A stretch of 64,000 nt of DNA from QHXQ01 sp963788965 (GTDB taxonomy: Bacteria > Acidobacteriota > Blastocatellia > Pyrinomonadales > Pyrinomonadaceae): assembly GCA_963788965.1 (NCBI GenBank), contig CAWBIK010000006.1, positions 1,674,001 to 1,738,000 of the forward strand, in the 5' to 3' direction. The notes beneath the pieces are model-generated. The model was not told the DNA's origin, did not search any database, and saw only the letters and a program-made list of their open reading frames with translations. Shown piece after piece: positions 54,066 to 63,174 of the stretch (position 1 is the stretch's first letter; each line of letters opens with the position of its first letter). Both the position numbers and the translations under genes were made by a program.

Positions 54066-54566
54066 ATGGCTAAGTCTGGGCACAGAGGCATCAGCCGGAT
54101 CGACAGCGACGTGAAGAAGATGCACGGCTGGTATGTAAGGGTCATGTTCAACGGGCAGACGCGCTCAAAGTTCGTCTCCGATAAACTACAGGGCGGGCGC
54201 GAGGACGCGCTGGCAGCCGCAATCGAGTGTCGCAACGGGTTCGAGCAGGAACTCGGCAAGCCGCGCACGGATTGGGCGGTGGTGGGCAAGAATCCGCGCA
54301 ACGCGAGCGGCGTGACGGGCGTGCGGCGCGCGGTGAAGAAACATCTCGGCAAGGACGGGCGCGTGTATTTGAACGAGGTGTTCGAGGTGTCTTGGAACGC
54401 CGGCCGGGAACGACGCGGGCGCACGTCCGTCTCGATCAAAAAGTACGGCGAGTTGCGCGCGTTTCGGATGGCGTGCGCGATCCGGCGCGAGAAAGAACGG
54501 CAGATGTACGGCGAGCCGGTGGAAGGCAAGTGGGCCGACGCGCTGAGCAAGCTGTGCGTGGCCTAA
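54066..54566 (+). CDS. Tandem AP2-like DNA-binding protein
   Basis: About 166 residues, very basic. Two AP2-like modules are visible. The first is GHRGISRIDSDVKKMHGWYV to SKFVSDKLQGGREDALAAA; the second is ASGVTGVRRAVKKHLGKDG, then FEVSWNAGRERRGRTSVSI and KKYGELRAFRMACAIRREKE. Each shows the AP2 pattern of three strands with W-x-V or F-E-V-S-W and a following helix. There is no HNH nuclease or integrase domain, to which bacterial AP2 domains are often fused. I infer sequence-specific DNA binding. The TTG at 54036 is an alternative start. Confidence 0.65.
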   Translation: MAKSGHRGISRIDSDVKKMHGWYVRVMFNGQTRSKFVSDKLQGGREDALAAAIECRNGFEQELGKPRTDWAVVGKNPRNASGVTGVRRAVKKHLGKDGRVYLNEVFEVSWNAGRERRGRTSVSIKKYGELRAFRMACAIRREKERQMYGEPVEGKWADALSKLCVA

Positions 54567-54609
54567 CAATCCGTGACAGCGTAAGCGCGCGCTTGGCGGG
54601 AGAGCAGCC

Positions 54610-55080
54610 ATGACAAGCAAGCCGACGCCGGAGGGCGTGCAGACGGTCACGGCCTATCTATTTGTCAGAGACGGCGCGCGCGCCATCGAGTTCTATCAAC
54701 AAGTCTTCGAGGCCACGGAGTTGCTGCGTCTGCCCGGCCCTGAAGGCAAGGTCGGCCATGCCGAGATCAAGATCGGCAATTCCGTCGTCTGGTTCGCCGA
54801 CGAAGTGCCGGAGGCAGGCTTCAGCAGTCCGCTGTCGCTCGGCGGCGCGGGCGTGAATATGTTCGTATACGTCGCGGACGTGGATGCCGTCTTCAATCGC
54901 GCCGTGGCGGCCGGAGCTAAAGAACTGAAGCCTGTGGCTGATCTGTTTTACGGCGACCGGGTTGGCACGTTGGTCGATCCGTTCGGTCACGTGTGGAGCA
55001 TTGCGACGCGCAAGGAAGACATTGTAGGCGAAGACCTACAGCGCCGCGCGGCGGACTTCGTTAAGCAAGACGCCGGCTGA
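54610..55080 (+). CDS. VOC (glyoxalase/PhnB-like) family protein
   Basis: 156 residues. Two beta-alpha-beta-beta-beta halves are visible: VTAYLFVRDGARAIEFYQQV with VGHAEIKIGNSVVWFADE, then GGAGVNMFVYVADVDAVFNR with YGDRVGTLVDPFGHVWSIAT. The pattern matches PhnB-like members of the vicinal oxygen chelate superfamily. The usual metal-binding His and Glu are present (GHAEI, FGHVW), but the substrate is unknown. It lies 43 bases after the AP2 gene, and a terminator follows. Confidence 0.85.
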   Translation: MTSKPTPEGVQTVTAYLFVRDGARAIEFYQQVFEATELLRLPGPEGKVGHAEIKIGNSVVWFADEVPEAGFSSPLSLGGAGVNMFVYVADVDAVFNRAVAAGAKELKPVADLFYGDRVGTLVDPFGHVWSIATRKEDIVGEDLQRRAADFVKQDAG

Positions 55081-55097
55081 ACGACTGAGTCAAAAAC

Positions 55098-55147
55098 AAC
55101 ACCCGCTGCCGAACAGCGCAAGGGCGCACGGCTGCGGGTGTTTGTTT
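55098..55147 (+). terminator. Intrinsic terminator after the VOC gene
   Basis: AACACCCGCTGCCG pairs with CGGCTGCGGGTGTTT around a loop, followed by TTTGTTTGTT. Confidence 0.75.
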
Positions 55148-55156
55148 GTTAACGAT

Positions 55157-55220
55157 TTTTGCGCCTTTGCGTGAGATTGTTGCTGATCAAAGAATAACCC
55201 ACGCAAAGACGCAAAGAAGG
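55157..55220. repeat. Inverted repeat, GCGCCTTTGCGT type (family B)
   Basis: TTGCGCCTTTGCGTG and CACGCAAAGACGCAAAG face each other across an A/T-rich loop between the convergent VOC and hemerythrin genes. Its arms resemble family A in layout (repeated 'aaagacgc/aaagacac') but have a different sequence. Confidence 0.75.
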
Positions 55221-55229
55221 ATCGCCGGT

Positions 55230-55712
55230 TTACATCTGCCCTTGTTTGAGGGCGCGGCTCACTACGCCGTGGCGGCCCTTCTGTTGTTTCTTCTCCGCTT
55301 CCATGCGCGCGCCGAGCGTGTCCAGTTGTTCCTGACTCAACACTTCACGCGCGCCCTTGAACATATCTTCTTCTTCTTCTTCGACGTGGTGTTCGACGCT
55401 CTCTTGCAAGACTTTCAGTTTAGCCGTCCACTGCTCGCTGTCCACCTGCAACTCCGCCAGTTCACCAAGCAGCATCTTGATGACGTGATGCTCTTCCACG
55501 CCTTCAAGCGTGATCGCGCGCGTCTCGGCCTCTTGCTTGAGCACCGGATAGAAGATCGTCTCTTCGATGTGCGCGTGCACGTCGAGTTCCTGTTTCAGCC
55601 GGGCGAACAATTCCTCGCGCGTCTTCACCGCGCGTTCGGTCGTCGGCTCCAACTGCTCAAAGATGCTGGCTACCTTTTCATGATCGGTTTTCAATAATTT
55701 AATCGCGTCCAT
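55230..55712 (-). CDS. Hemerythrin HHE domain protein
   Basis: 160 residues, a four-helix bundle with iron-ligand motifs: LLKTDHEKVASIFEQLE, DVHAHIEETIFYPVL, GVEEHHVIKMLLGELAEL and VEHHVEEEEEDMFKGA. Such proteins bind a di-iron centre and are linked to oxygen, nitric oxide or iron-stress responses. The C-terminus is basic. It stands alone, with GAGGGTGAGAAATGG at the start (ribosome binding site GGAGGGT region). Confidence 0.88.
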   Translation of the reverse strand: MDAIKLLKTDHEKVASIFEQLEPTTERAVKTREELFARLKQELDVHAHIEETIFYPVLKQEAETRAITLEGVEEHHVIKMLLGELAELQVDSEQWTAKLKVLQESVEHHVEEEEEDMFKGAREVLSQEQLDTLGARMEAEKKQQKGRHGVVSRALKQGQM

Positions 55713-55854
55713 TTCTCACCCTCCGTGTGCCCTGTTCGTTGAAGTTCGCACGATAACGATACGTGCGGCGCTGTTAATTGATAGAGCAATCAAACGGAGT
55801 GCCAGACGGGACGACCGATGAAAGATTGGGCAGCGTGTGTGACGTAGCGCGGGT

Positions 55855-56874
55855 TTAACTGCGCGGCGCGAAGTAGCCGATGCGCGTGGCGACGCGTTGG
55901 GCGGGATCGATTGTTTTGACTTGCACGCGGCGGAAGCGACCGTCGCGCGTCTTGTCGAGCGGCGTGTAGTAGAGCGCGTACTGGTGGCGTAGTTCTTCGG
56001 CCACTTCGCCGTAGATTTGGTCGAGGCCGGCGAAACTTGCGGGGCGGTAGAGTCGCCCGCCGGTCGCTTCGGTCAACTGTTGCAGGTTGCGCTCGCTCGC
56101 GTCGAGCGCACGCAGACCCAGACGCAGCTTGTCGATCTCGATCTCGTTGAATGAGCGCGCGCTATCAGGCAGTGCGAGCAGCGTGTCGAGTTGCGCTTGT
56201 TTGCGTGTGCGCTCGATCTGCGTGTTGCTGATGCAATAGACGGTTGCGCCCGCTTCGAGCAGTGCGCGCAGAGATTGTTCGAGCGTCGTCTGACCGCGCC
56301 CGCTGTCGAGGCCGTCGGAGAGGACCACGACGGCGTGCCGCCGCTGCTGGTTGGCGAACTGCTCGCGCGCCGCCAGATAGAGCGCATCGTTGAAGCGCGT
56401 GAACATGCCGCCGGTGATGCGCCGCAGCGCGCGCCGCAGTTGCACACGCGAACTGGTCCAGTCCTGCAATAGCTCGACGCTGTCGTCGAACTTCAACAGA
56501 CTCACGCGGTCTTCGGGCGCGAGGCGCGTGGCGAACTCTTCGACCGCGCGGCGAAAGTCGTCAAGGTTCGCGGCGACCGACGAAGACGCATCCACCATCA
56601 ACACAACATCAACCGGCACTTGCCTCAAGGCCAGATCGCTTAAAGGCTGCTCGCGCCCGTTCTCGTAGACGCGAAAATCTTTGCGCGCAAGTGCGGTGAT
56701 CAATTGCCCACCGGCATCGCGCACGGTCACGGGCAACAACACCTCGGACGCGTTGACGCGGACAACTTCTTCTTCGTCAATCTGCGGCACGGGTGGCGGC
56801 TGCGTCTGCGCGCGCACGGACAACGCCGACGCAATACAGGCGACCAGGCCCAAGCTGAGCAGCAGTTGGCGCAT
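55855..56874 (-). CDS. Secreted VWFA-related protein (acidobacterial type), second copy
   Basis: 339 residues. A signal peptide (LLLSLGLVACIASALSVRAQ) and the N-terminal block DFRVYENGREQPLSDLAL precede a VWA domain with MIDAS residues in LMVDASSSVAANLDDF and VLSDGLDSGRG. The end RFRRVQVKTIDPAQRV matches the family. Same family as 19125-20366 but shorter. It is the last gene of the tad-linked operon, 10 bases after the preceding gene. The extracellular or periplasmic role is unknown; adhesion is plausible. Confidence 0.88.
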   Translation of the reverse strand: MRQLLLSLGLVACIASALSVRAQTQPPPVPQIDEEEVVRVNASEVLLPVTVRDAGGQLITALARKDFRVYENGREQPLSDLALRQVPVDVVLMVDASSSVAANLDDFRRAVEEFATRLAPEDRVSLLKFDDSVELLQDWTSSRVQLRRALRRITGGMFTRFNDALYLAAREQFANQQRRHAVVVLSDGLDSGRGQTTLEQSLRALLEAGATVYCISNTQIERTRKQAQLDTLLALPDSARSFNEIEIDKLRLGLRALDASERNLQQLTEATGGRLYRPASFAGLDQIYGEVAEELRHQYALYYTPLDKTRDGRFRRVQVKTIDPAQRVATRIGYFAPRS

Positions 56875-56884
56875 ACGTCTGTCT

Positions 56885-57679
56885 TCAAGGCTGCGAGTTC
56901 GTATTGCCCGATTGGGCCGCGGGGTCGTCGCTCATCGCGGCGCGCATGGCATTGATGATAGGTTCGGGCACGCGGCGACGACGCAACTCGGCGAGCTTCG
57001 CGGGCGCGAGATCGAAGTTAGCGGGCGAGTTCTCGATGCGCCGGATGATCGTGCCTTCGGAGAAACCGGCCTCGACCAGTTCGACAACCGACTCGTTGGT
57101 GAGCGTCAGCGTGCGTTCGAGTTTTGGCGGCCCCGCGCCTGCTTCGGCGGGTGGACGTAGAATGCGAACGGTCGCCGAGCCGGTCGTCTGCGTCTCGCCT
57201 GAGACGCCGCCGTTCACGCCGTTCGTGTTTGAGCGCCCGCGCATGCCGCCCGACGAACCGAAGATGTCAACGCCGTTCGGATCGTTTTGCGTCGCGCCTG
57301 AGTCAGCGCCCGGAGATCGCTTCGCTCTGTTGCCGTCGTTGAAGAAAGGATCGCTATCGAAGCCGCCCGCGTCGTCGTCCGCGAGCAACACGCCGTCGCC
57401 GCGCGCCAGCATCGCAAGGATGATCTTCTCGCTGACGCCGCGCTTCTTGAGTTCGATCAAACGGTCGGGCGCGAGATCGAAGCGGGCGGGGCGCGCACGT
57501 ATGATCGTGATCACCGTCTTCTCACTAAAGCCTGCGCGCACCAGTTTGACGACGCTTGCATTCGTCAGCGGTCCTTCGTCCGATGTTTGTGCATGTGGCG
57601 CGGTCGTCTGTGCAGAGACAGCGACGGCGCAGCCAAGTAAGCAGAGCGACACGAGCAGGCGGGGCAGAAAGTTTCTCAT
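56885..57679 (-). CDS. Secreted protein with two copies of a helical repeat, function unknown
   Basis: 264 residues. After a signal peptide (LLVSLCLLGCAVAVSAQ) two copies of a ~50-residue motif appear: SVVKLVRAGFSEKTVITIIR ... RFDLAPDRLIELKKRGVSE, and SVVELVEAGFSEGTIIRRIE ... NFDLAPAKLAELRRRRVPE. They are separated by an Asp/Gly/Asn-rich linker of about 100 residues. Each copy looks like paired helices. I do not know a named family. It sits between the lytic transglycosylase and the VWA gene in the tad-linked operon. Confidence 0.75.
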   Translation of the reverse strand: MRNFLPRLLVSLCLLGCAVAVSAQTTAPHAQTSDEGPLTNASVVKLVRAGFSEKTVITIIRARPARFDLAPDRLIELKKRGVSEKIILAMLARGDGVLLADDDAGGFDSDPFFNDGNRAKRSPGADSGATQNDPNGVDIFGSSGGMRGRSNTNGVNGGVSGETQTTGSATVRILRPPAEAGAGPPKLERTLTLTNESVVELVEAGFSEGTIIRRIENSPANFDLAPAKLAELRRRRVPEPIINAMRAAMSDDPAAQSGNTNSQP

Positions 57680-57691
57680 CGCAGCACGTCC

Positions 57692-58738
57692 TCAGTTCAA
57701 GCCGGTGCGGGTGGTCGCGTTTGCAATCGTCGTGGGCGGGCTGTTCGCCGCGTTCGGCTTGCTGTTCGCAGCGACAGGTTGCGGCGCATGTTGGCTGACA
57801 CCGTAGCGCCCGCCGACGCGGCGCACGTAGTTGCGCGTTTCGCGGTAAGGCGGCACGCGTCGCCCGTAGCGCAGCACCGCGCCCTCGCCCGCATTATAAC
57901 TCGCCAGCACCAGATCGACGCGCCCGTTGAAGCGCTCCAACAACTCTTTCAAGAAGCGCGTGCCGCCCATGATGCTCTGCGCCGGATCGTGCGGGCGACG
58001 CACGCCGAAACGCGCCGCCGTGCCCGGCATCAACTGCATCAGCCCGCGCGCACCAACGGGACTGACCGCACCCGCGTTGAAATGCGACTCTTGCTCCATC
58101 ACACAAAAGACGAGATAAGGATCGACGCCGTAACGCTGACCAGTCTGCCGGATCAACGTATCAAGATGCGCGCGGCCGGTGGTCCAACGACGCTCGCGCC
58201 GCATATTCTTTTCATCTTTCACGTCCGCGACTTCAACGGGTCGCTCGCGCTCGATCCGCTCGATGCGCGCCTTCTCGATAAAAATTGACAGGCTCGCGCG
58301 CTTGTACCAAACGCCGTCCGTCGTCTCGTTAATCTCGTCAACTTCAAAACTCGCGCCGCCGACCAGATAGATCAAGACCGGTTGTTGTCGCGGCGACTCA
58401 TTCGGCCCGCCCGTGTTCGTCGCCGGCACATTCGATTCAGCGACTTTCTCATCAGTCGCCGTCGCGCTCGCATCGATCAGCCGCGCGGTCTGTGCGTGCT
58501 TCTGCGTGCTGCCCTGCTCTGTCCGCGTCGCGCGTTCGATCTTGCTCACGCGTGCGCGCTCGATCAGGTTCGTCACGCCGCCGCGCCTGTACCAGACGCC
58601 ATGCGGATCATCCCACGCCTCGTCGGCTTCGATGGTCGTGCCGTCGATCAAGTGCAGCGTGTCGGCGCGCGCATGGATAGGCAACGCGACGCAGACGAGC
58701 AACGCGCAGACGAAGCTAAATTTGCAGCGGGTCAACAT
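57692..58738 (-). CDS. Lytic transglycosylase (SLT domain)
   Basis: About 348 residues. A signal peptide (FSFVCALLVCVALPIHARA) supports the start MLTRCKFSF. Two short SH3-like segments (LHLIDGTTIEADEAWDD and IYLVGGASFEVDEINETTDG) precede the SLT domain with the catalytic Glu in VMEQESHFNAGAVSPVGARG, then GLMQLMPGTAARFGV and LASYNAGEGAVLRYG. It cleaves peptidoglycan and probably opens the wall for the Tad pilus. Its start overlaps the end of the AAA gene by 23 bases. Confidence 0.9.
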   Translation of the reverse strand: MLTRCKFSFVCALLVCVALPIHARADTLHLIDGTTIEADEAWDDPHGVWYRRGGVTNLIERARVSKIERATRTEQGSTQKHAQTARLIDASATATDEKVAESNVPATNTGGPNESPRQQPVLIYLVGGASFEVDEINETTDGVWYKRASLSIFIEKARIERIERERPVEVADVKDEKNMRRERRWTTGRAHLDTLIRQTGQRYGVDPYLVFCVMEQESHFNAGAVSPVGARGLMQLMPGTAARFGVRRPHDPAQSIMGGTRFLKELLERFNGRVDLVLASYNAGEGAVLRYGRRVPPYRETRNYVRRVGGRYGVSQHAPQPVAANSKPNAANSPPTTIANATTRTGLN

Positions 58739-60168
58739 CGGCTTGTACGTTCGCGGTTTGTAACTCGGAAGTGTTGCGCGCCGCGACTTGTGATCGCAAC
58801 GCGCCCGATTGGCGCAGAGCGCCTGAGGGCAGTGCGCCCGATTGGCGCAACTCGGCGTGCGCGCGGCGCTCAGGCTCTTGCGTGTGAAAGCCGTGCGACG
58901 CGCCGAAGTAGTTGCGCCATGCACCGTCGAGCACGCGCGGCGACAACTCAATCGGCAAGCCCTCGAACAGGCAAATGTCCACCACGCGCTCCAACAGATC
59001 GCGCGGCTCGCAGGACTTCATCTGCCGGTGCTCGATCATGTAGTTGTTCAGGACGTGATCAAGCGCCGTCTGTTCGACGCGCATGCCCCGCGTGAAGGCT
59101 GCGCGGCGGAAGATTTCACTATAGGCGGCCGGCGTCGGCGGTTCGACGCGCGCGCGATAACCCATACGCCGCAGAAACGCTTCGTCCACCAAATCCTTCT
59201 CGTCCAGATTCGTCGAGAAGACGACCAACTGCTCGAACGGCACTTCGATCTTCTTGCCCGTGTGCAAGGTCAAATAATCGACGCGCCGTTCAAGCGGCAC
59301 GATCCAGCGATTCAATAAATCTTGCGGCGCACAACGTTGCCGGCCGAAGTCGTCTATCACGAGCGTGCCGCCGTTCGACTTCATCTGAAACGGCGCTTCA
59401 TAAAAGCGCGCGGCTTCGCTCCAAACGAGATCGGTGTTCTCTAACGTTAGTTCACCGCCGACGATCACGAGCGGGCGCTCAATGCAAACCCAACGACGAT
59501 CATACTGGCCGGCAGGTCGCGTTCGGCCACTGCCCGGTGGCTGTGCGTGTCGAAGACGCGGATGATCTGCGCGTCAACTTCGATGGCGTAAGGAATCCAG
59601 ATGTGCCCGCACAGACCGCCGTTGATGCGTTCGGCGACGGCCGTTTTGCCTGTGCCGGGCGGGCCTGTGAGAAAGAGCGAGCGGCGCGAATTGACGACGC
59701 AGCCGACCGTTTGCAAGAGCGAGTCGGGCAGCACGAGATCGCGCATGGCGGCGCGCACGCTGTCCATCGTCGCTGGCTTGGCGGGCACAGCCTGCAAGCG
59801 CATCATGTGCGCGTAGTCGTGCAAAGAGACGGGCGCGGGGCCGACATAGCCGCAAATTTTCTGCGCGCGTTGCAGGCGCTCCCAGCCGCGTTCAAGCATC
59901 GCGTAGCGCGTCGCGCCGACCGCTGTTTGCGCGCGCACCTCGATCATCTTCTCGCGCGTCAAACGGTGCAGCAGTTCTTCCGTGAGCGCGCGCGGCAGAT
60001 GTATGTCGGCCGCTATGTTGGCGGTCGTCGGCTCGGCCAACTGCGCTACCAACTTGAGCGCCAGATCAGATAAGAAGCTCTCGGACACGTCCGTCTCGGC
60101 CAGTTCTTCCGGCACGGGCGGGCTGAGCTTTCGATCTCCGCGCGCGAGAGAATCATTGTCTGCGTCAT
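58716..60168 (-). CDS. AAA-type ATPase of the tad locus; frameshifted
   Basis: Two bases are missing, one near 60122 and one near 59478; restoring them gives 484 residues from MTQTMILSRAEI. The ATPase core has Walker A LTGPPGTGKTAVAERI (in the 59465-60115 part) and Walker B GGTLVIDDFGRQ with sensor VFSTNLDEKDLVDEAFLRRMG (in the 58716-59468 part), cut here to VFSTNLDEKDL. The junction restores YDRRWVCIERPLVIVGGELT. A winged-helix-like N-terminus precedes it. It may remodel or regulate the pilus machine; the exact role is unknown. Confidence 0.78.
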
Positions 60169-60180
60169 CGTCCCGATCCT

Positions 60181-61176
60181 TTATCTTGCGGCCACGTTTT
60201 CGTCTTTCACTTCGCTGAGCGCGCGTTGCGTCTCGGCGGCCTTGTCGCTCTGCCCGACGCGGCGATAGAGGTCTTCAAGCCGGTGCAGGACGGCGCTCGA
60301 AGTTGGTTGCAGCCGCCGCGCGGCTTCGTATTGCTCGATGGCTTCGGGGTCGCGCCCCATGCGCTCGGCGAGCGTCGCGGTGTTGACGCGACCCGTGAAC
60401 TCGCCGCCCGCGCGCGCGAAGTTCTTGAAGGCGTCGTTGAACTTGCCGAGGCGGCACTGCGCGAGCGCGAGGTTGTTGAGGATGCGTGCGTCGGTCGGCG
60501 CGAGTTTCGCGGCGCGCTTCAGCTTCTCGATGGCGGCGCGATAATGACCGTTGAGATAGAGCGTGTAACCGAGGTCGTTCAAGATTTGCGGATCGTCCGG
60601 CTCGTCGTCGAGCGCGCGGTCGTAGGATTTACGCGCTTGCTCCGGCATGCCCTTGCGCTCATAAGCACGCGCTAACAGAACGTGTGCCTGCTTCATGCGC
60701 GGGTCGAGCGCGGCGGCGCGCGACAATGCGGCGATGGCTTCGTTCAACTGCCCCGCATCGAGTAACGCGCGACCGCGCTCGAAGTTGTCGCGGGCCGTGC
60801 CGCCGTTGTCTTCGTTCGCCGAGACAGGCGTGCGGCTATCGTTGACGCGCAACACGTCTGCGCTCTCAAACTGCTTCACGTCCTTCTCAGATAGACGCTT
60901 GATCTTGTTATCGTCACGACCAAACAACCGGCCGACCGCCTTGAACGGCGCTTTGAAGGCGCGAAAGAAGCCGCCGCCTTTTTTCTTCTTCGGCGCTTCG
61001 GCCGTCGCCGCGTCTTCGGATGAATCGGCCGCTGAACCGACTTCAGCGCCCGCGTCGGCGATGACGTTGGCCGAGTCGTCGCCGTCGCGCCCTTCTGTGC
61101 CCGCAGACCAGAAGGCGGACGCACCGATGGTCAAGACAACTGCGACGATGAAAGCGTAGATGGTGCGCTTGCGCAT
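60181..61176 (-). CDS. TPR protein of the tad locus (TadD-like)
   Basis: About 331 residues. A membrane anchor (IYAFIVAVVLTIGASAFW) and a charged linker with KKKKGGGFFRAF precede four or more TPR units: FERGRALLDAGQLNEAIAAL, VLLARAYERKGMPEQARKSY, LNDLGYTLYLNGHYRAAIEK and LAERMGRDPEAIEQYEAARR. GGGAGG lies upstream of MRKRTIYAF, so I start there and not 34 codons earlier inside tadC. It probably acts as an assembly factor of the pilus, like TadD. Confidence 0.85.
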   Translation of the reverse strand: MRKRTIYAFIVAVVLTIGASAFWSAGTEGRDGDDSANVIADAGAEVGSAADSSEDAATAEAPKKKKGGGFFRAFKAPFKAVGRLFGRDDNKIKRLSEKDVKQFESADVLRVNDSRTPVSANEDNGGTARDNFERGRALLDAGQLNEAIAALSRAAALDPRMKQAHVLLARAYERKGMPEQARKSYDRALDDEPDDPQILNDLGYTLYLNGHYRAAIEKLKRAAKLAPTDARILNNLALAQCRLGKFNDAFKNFARAGGEFTGRVNTATLAERMGRDPEAIEQYEAARRLQPTSSAVLHRLEDLYRRVGQSDKAAETQRALSEVKDENVAAR

Positions 61177-61196
61177 GACGTTTGAAACCTCCCCGT

Positions 61197-62126
61197 TTAC
61201 ATCTTGCCGAACGTGTCTATGAGGTTCAGGGCTGCCGGGCCGAGTATGGCGATGAACAATGTCGGGAACAGGAAACACGAGAGCGGGAACAATAATTTCA
61301 CCGCTGCCTTTTGCGCCGCTTGCTCCGCGCGCTGCCGCCGCTTGGTACGCAACGAGTCTGCATAGACGCGCACGGCGCGCGCGATGGACGTGCCGAAGCG
61401 ATCCGCTTGAATCAACATCGCCACGAGACTGCGCAGGTCGTCAACGCCCGTGCGTTCCGCCAGATTACGCAACGCTTCGTCGCGGTCGCGCCCGACACGA
61501 ATCTCCAAGTTGCACAGTTCCAACTCTTCGCTCATGTCCTTATGCACTTCGCGCAGTTCCTCGCCGACGCGCACCATCGCGGCATTCAACCCTAAGCCCG
61601 CTTCGATGGAGACGACCATCAAGTCGAGCGCGTCGGCTAGTCCCCAACGCACGCGCTGCTGCCGTCCCTTGATCATCTTGCGCAGCACGTAGCGCGGCAG
61701 AAAGAAGCCGACGACGAACGCGAGCAAAATCCATGTGACCGCGCTCGACAGAGGCCGCGCCAGCAACGCGCACATGACCGCGACCGCGCCCGGCAAACTG
61801 ACGAGCGTGATCAACTGAAGCGCGCGAAACGTGACGGGCGCGCCCGGCGAACGATAGCCGGCCTGCATCAATTGCTTTTGCAGCTTTTGCGCTTCGGCGG
61901 CCGATGGCGGCGCAAGTTTTTGCAGCGGCGCGGCCACGCGTTCCGCGAGCGTCGTCCCCGTGCCTTCGTTCGACAACGGCATGACCACCGCGAGGCCGCC
62001 GCGCTCCGCATCGCTCATGCGCCGCAGACGCTCAGTCGCCGCGCTCGCCGGCCGGAACATCAGCCAGTAGACCGCGAGGCCGCCGAGGGTGAAACAGACG
62101 AAAGTGGAAAGGATGATTAAGAGCAT
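61197..62126 (-). CDS. tadC: Type II/IV secretion system F-domain protein TadC
   Basis: 309 residues, an inner-membrane platform protein of the Flp/Tad pilus. The T2SF domain reads DALDLMVVSIEAGLGLNAAM and, near the end, RSLVAMLIQADRFGTSIARA with the last helix LLFPLSCFLFPTLFIAILGP. The N-terminal helix and two central helices complete the membrane topology. It follows tadB after 26 bases. Confidence 0.92.
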   Translation of the reverse strand: MLLIILSTFVCFTLGGLAVYWLMFRPASAATERLRRMSDAERGGLAVVMPLSNEGTGTTLAERVAAPLQKLAPPSAAEAQKLQKQLMQAGYRSPGAPVTFRALQLITLVSLPGAVAVMCALLARPLSSAVTWILLAFVVGFFLPRYVLRKMIKGRQQRVRWGLADALDLMVVSIEAGLGLNAAMVRVGEELREVHKDMSEELELCNLEIRVGRDRDEALRNLAERTGVDDLRSLVAMLIQADRFGTSIARAVRVYADSLRTKRRQRAEQAAQKAAVKLLFPLSCFLFPTLFIAILGPAALNLIDTFGKM

Positions 62127-62152
62127 GATCGTTGGTTAGGGGTTAACGGTCG

Positions 62153-63115
62153 TCAGATTTTGATCCTGAGAATCTTGCGTATGACCAGCATGCCGGTCAG
62201 TTGCAAGCCCATAGCGGCGGCGATGAGATAGTGCCCGCGCGGGTCGCGCCAGAGCACGCTCATGTAGTCGGGGTTCAAGATCGTGACGGCGAGCGCGACG
62301 AAGATCGGCAGCCCGCACAGAATCCACGCGGACATGCGCGAACTGGTCGTCAACGTTTTCAAATCTTCCATGATGCGGAAGCGTTCGCGGATCGTGTGCG
62401 CCACCTTTTCAAGAATCTCCGCGAGATTGCCGCCCGTTTCGCGTTGAATCATGATCGCCGTGATGCACATTCTCAGATCGAGCAGCGGCACGCGCGCCGC
62501 CAAGTTTTCGAGCGCGAGTTTGACCGATAGACCGAGGTTCTGTTCTTCGTAAGTCTTGCGAAACTCGCCCGCCACCGGGTCGGGCATCTCGGTCGCGATC
62601 ATGTGCAGCGACTCAGCGAAGGCGTGCCCCGCTTGCAGCGCGCGGCTCATCAGTTCGAGCGCGTCGGGCAACTGTTCGAGGAACTTGTTCAAGCGCTGCC
62701 GCCGCTTCCACCAGACGTGGATGAACGGCACAGAGGCCGCGACCATGGCCGCTATGGCGATGACGAACCAGATGGGCGTCAACATTGAGGCCGCCAAGCC
62801 CGCCATCATCGCCGCCATCGCGGAGAACATCAGCAGGCGCGTGACCGTGATGTTCAGATCGGCCTGTTCGATCATGCGCTTGAGCCGCGCGGCCACGGGC
62901 AGTTGCAACAGCGCGCGGTGCATGAGCGGTATCTCGCTCATCAATTCCTGTCGCGCAAGTTGCACGTCTACGTCTTCGGTGTTGGCCGAATGCAACAAGG
63001 CTTCGGCCAGACGTTGCTGCAAGCGCACGCGTCGCCGCTCCGTGCCGCGCGTGGCGAGCAAGTAGCCGGCGAAGGTCAGGAACAAACAGAAGGTGAAAAC
63101 GACAAAGGGGATCAT
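62153..63115 (-). CDS. tadB: Type II/IV secretion system F-domain protein TadB
   Basis: About 320 residues. The T2SF domain reads LPDALELMSRALQAGHAFAE and MCITAIMIQRETGGNLAEIL, with C-terminal helices around LCGLPIFVALAVTILNPDYM. I start at MIPFVVFTFC because GGAG lies 8 bases upstream; the TTG seven codons earlier has none. It forms the inner-membrane platform with TadC and receives force from TadA, encoded upstream. Confidence 0.92.
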   Translation of the reverse strand: MIPFVVFTFCLFLTFAGYLLATRGTERRRVRLQQRLAEALLHSANTEDVDVQLARQELMSEIPLMHRALLQLPVAARLKRMIEQADLNITVTRLLMFSAMAAMMAGLAASMLTPIWFVIAIAAMVAASVPFIHVWWKRRQRLNKFLEQLPDALELMSRALQAGHAFAESLHMIATEMPDPVAGEFRKTYEEQNLGLSVKLALENLAARVPLLDLRMCITAIMIQRETGGNLAEILEKVAHTIRERFRIMEDLKTLTTSSRMSAWILCGLPIFVALAVTILNPDYMSVLWRDPRGHYLIAAAMGLQLTGMLVIRKILRIKI

Positions 63116-63174
63116 CGAAGTGCTCCGTTGATTCAACTGTTCATTGGCCCAATGAACAACTGATGAATCAATCG

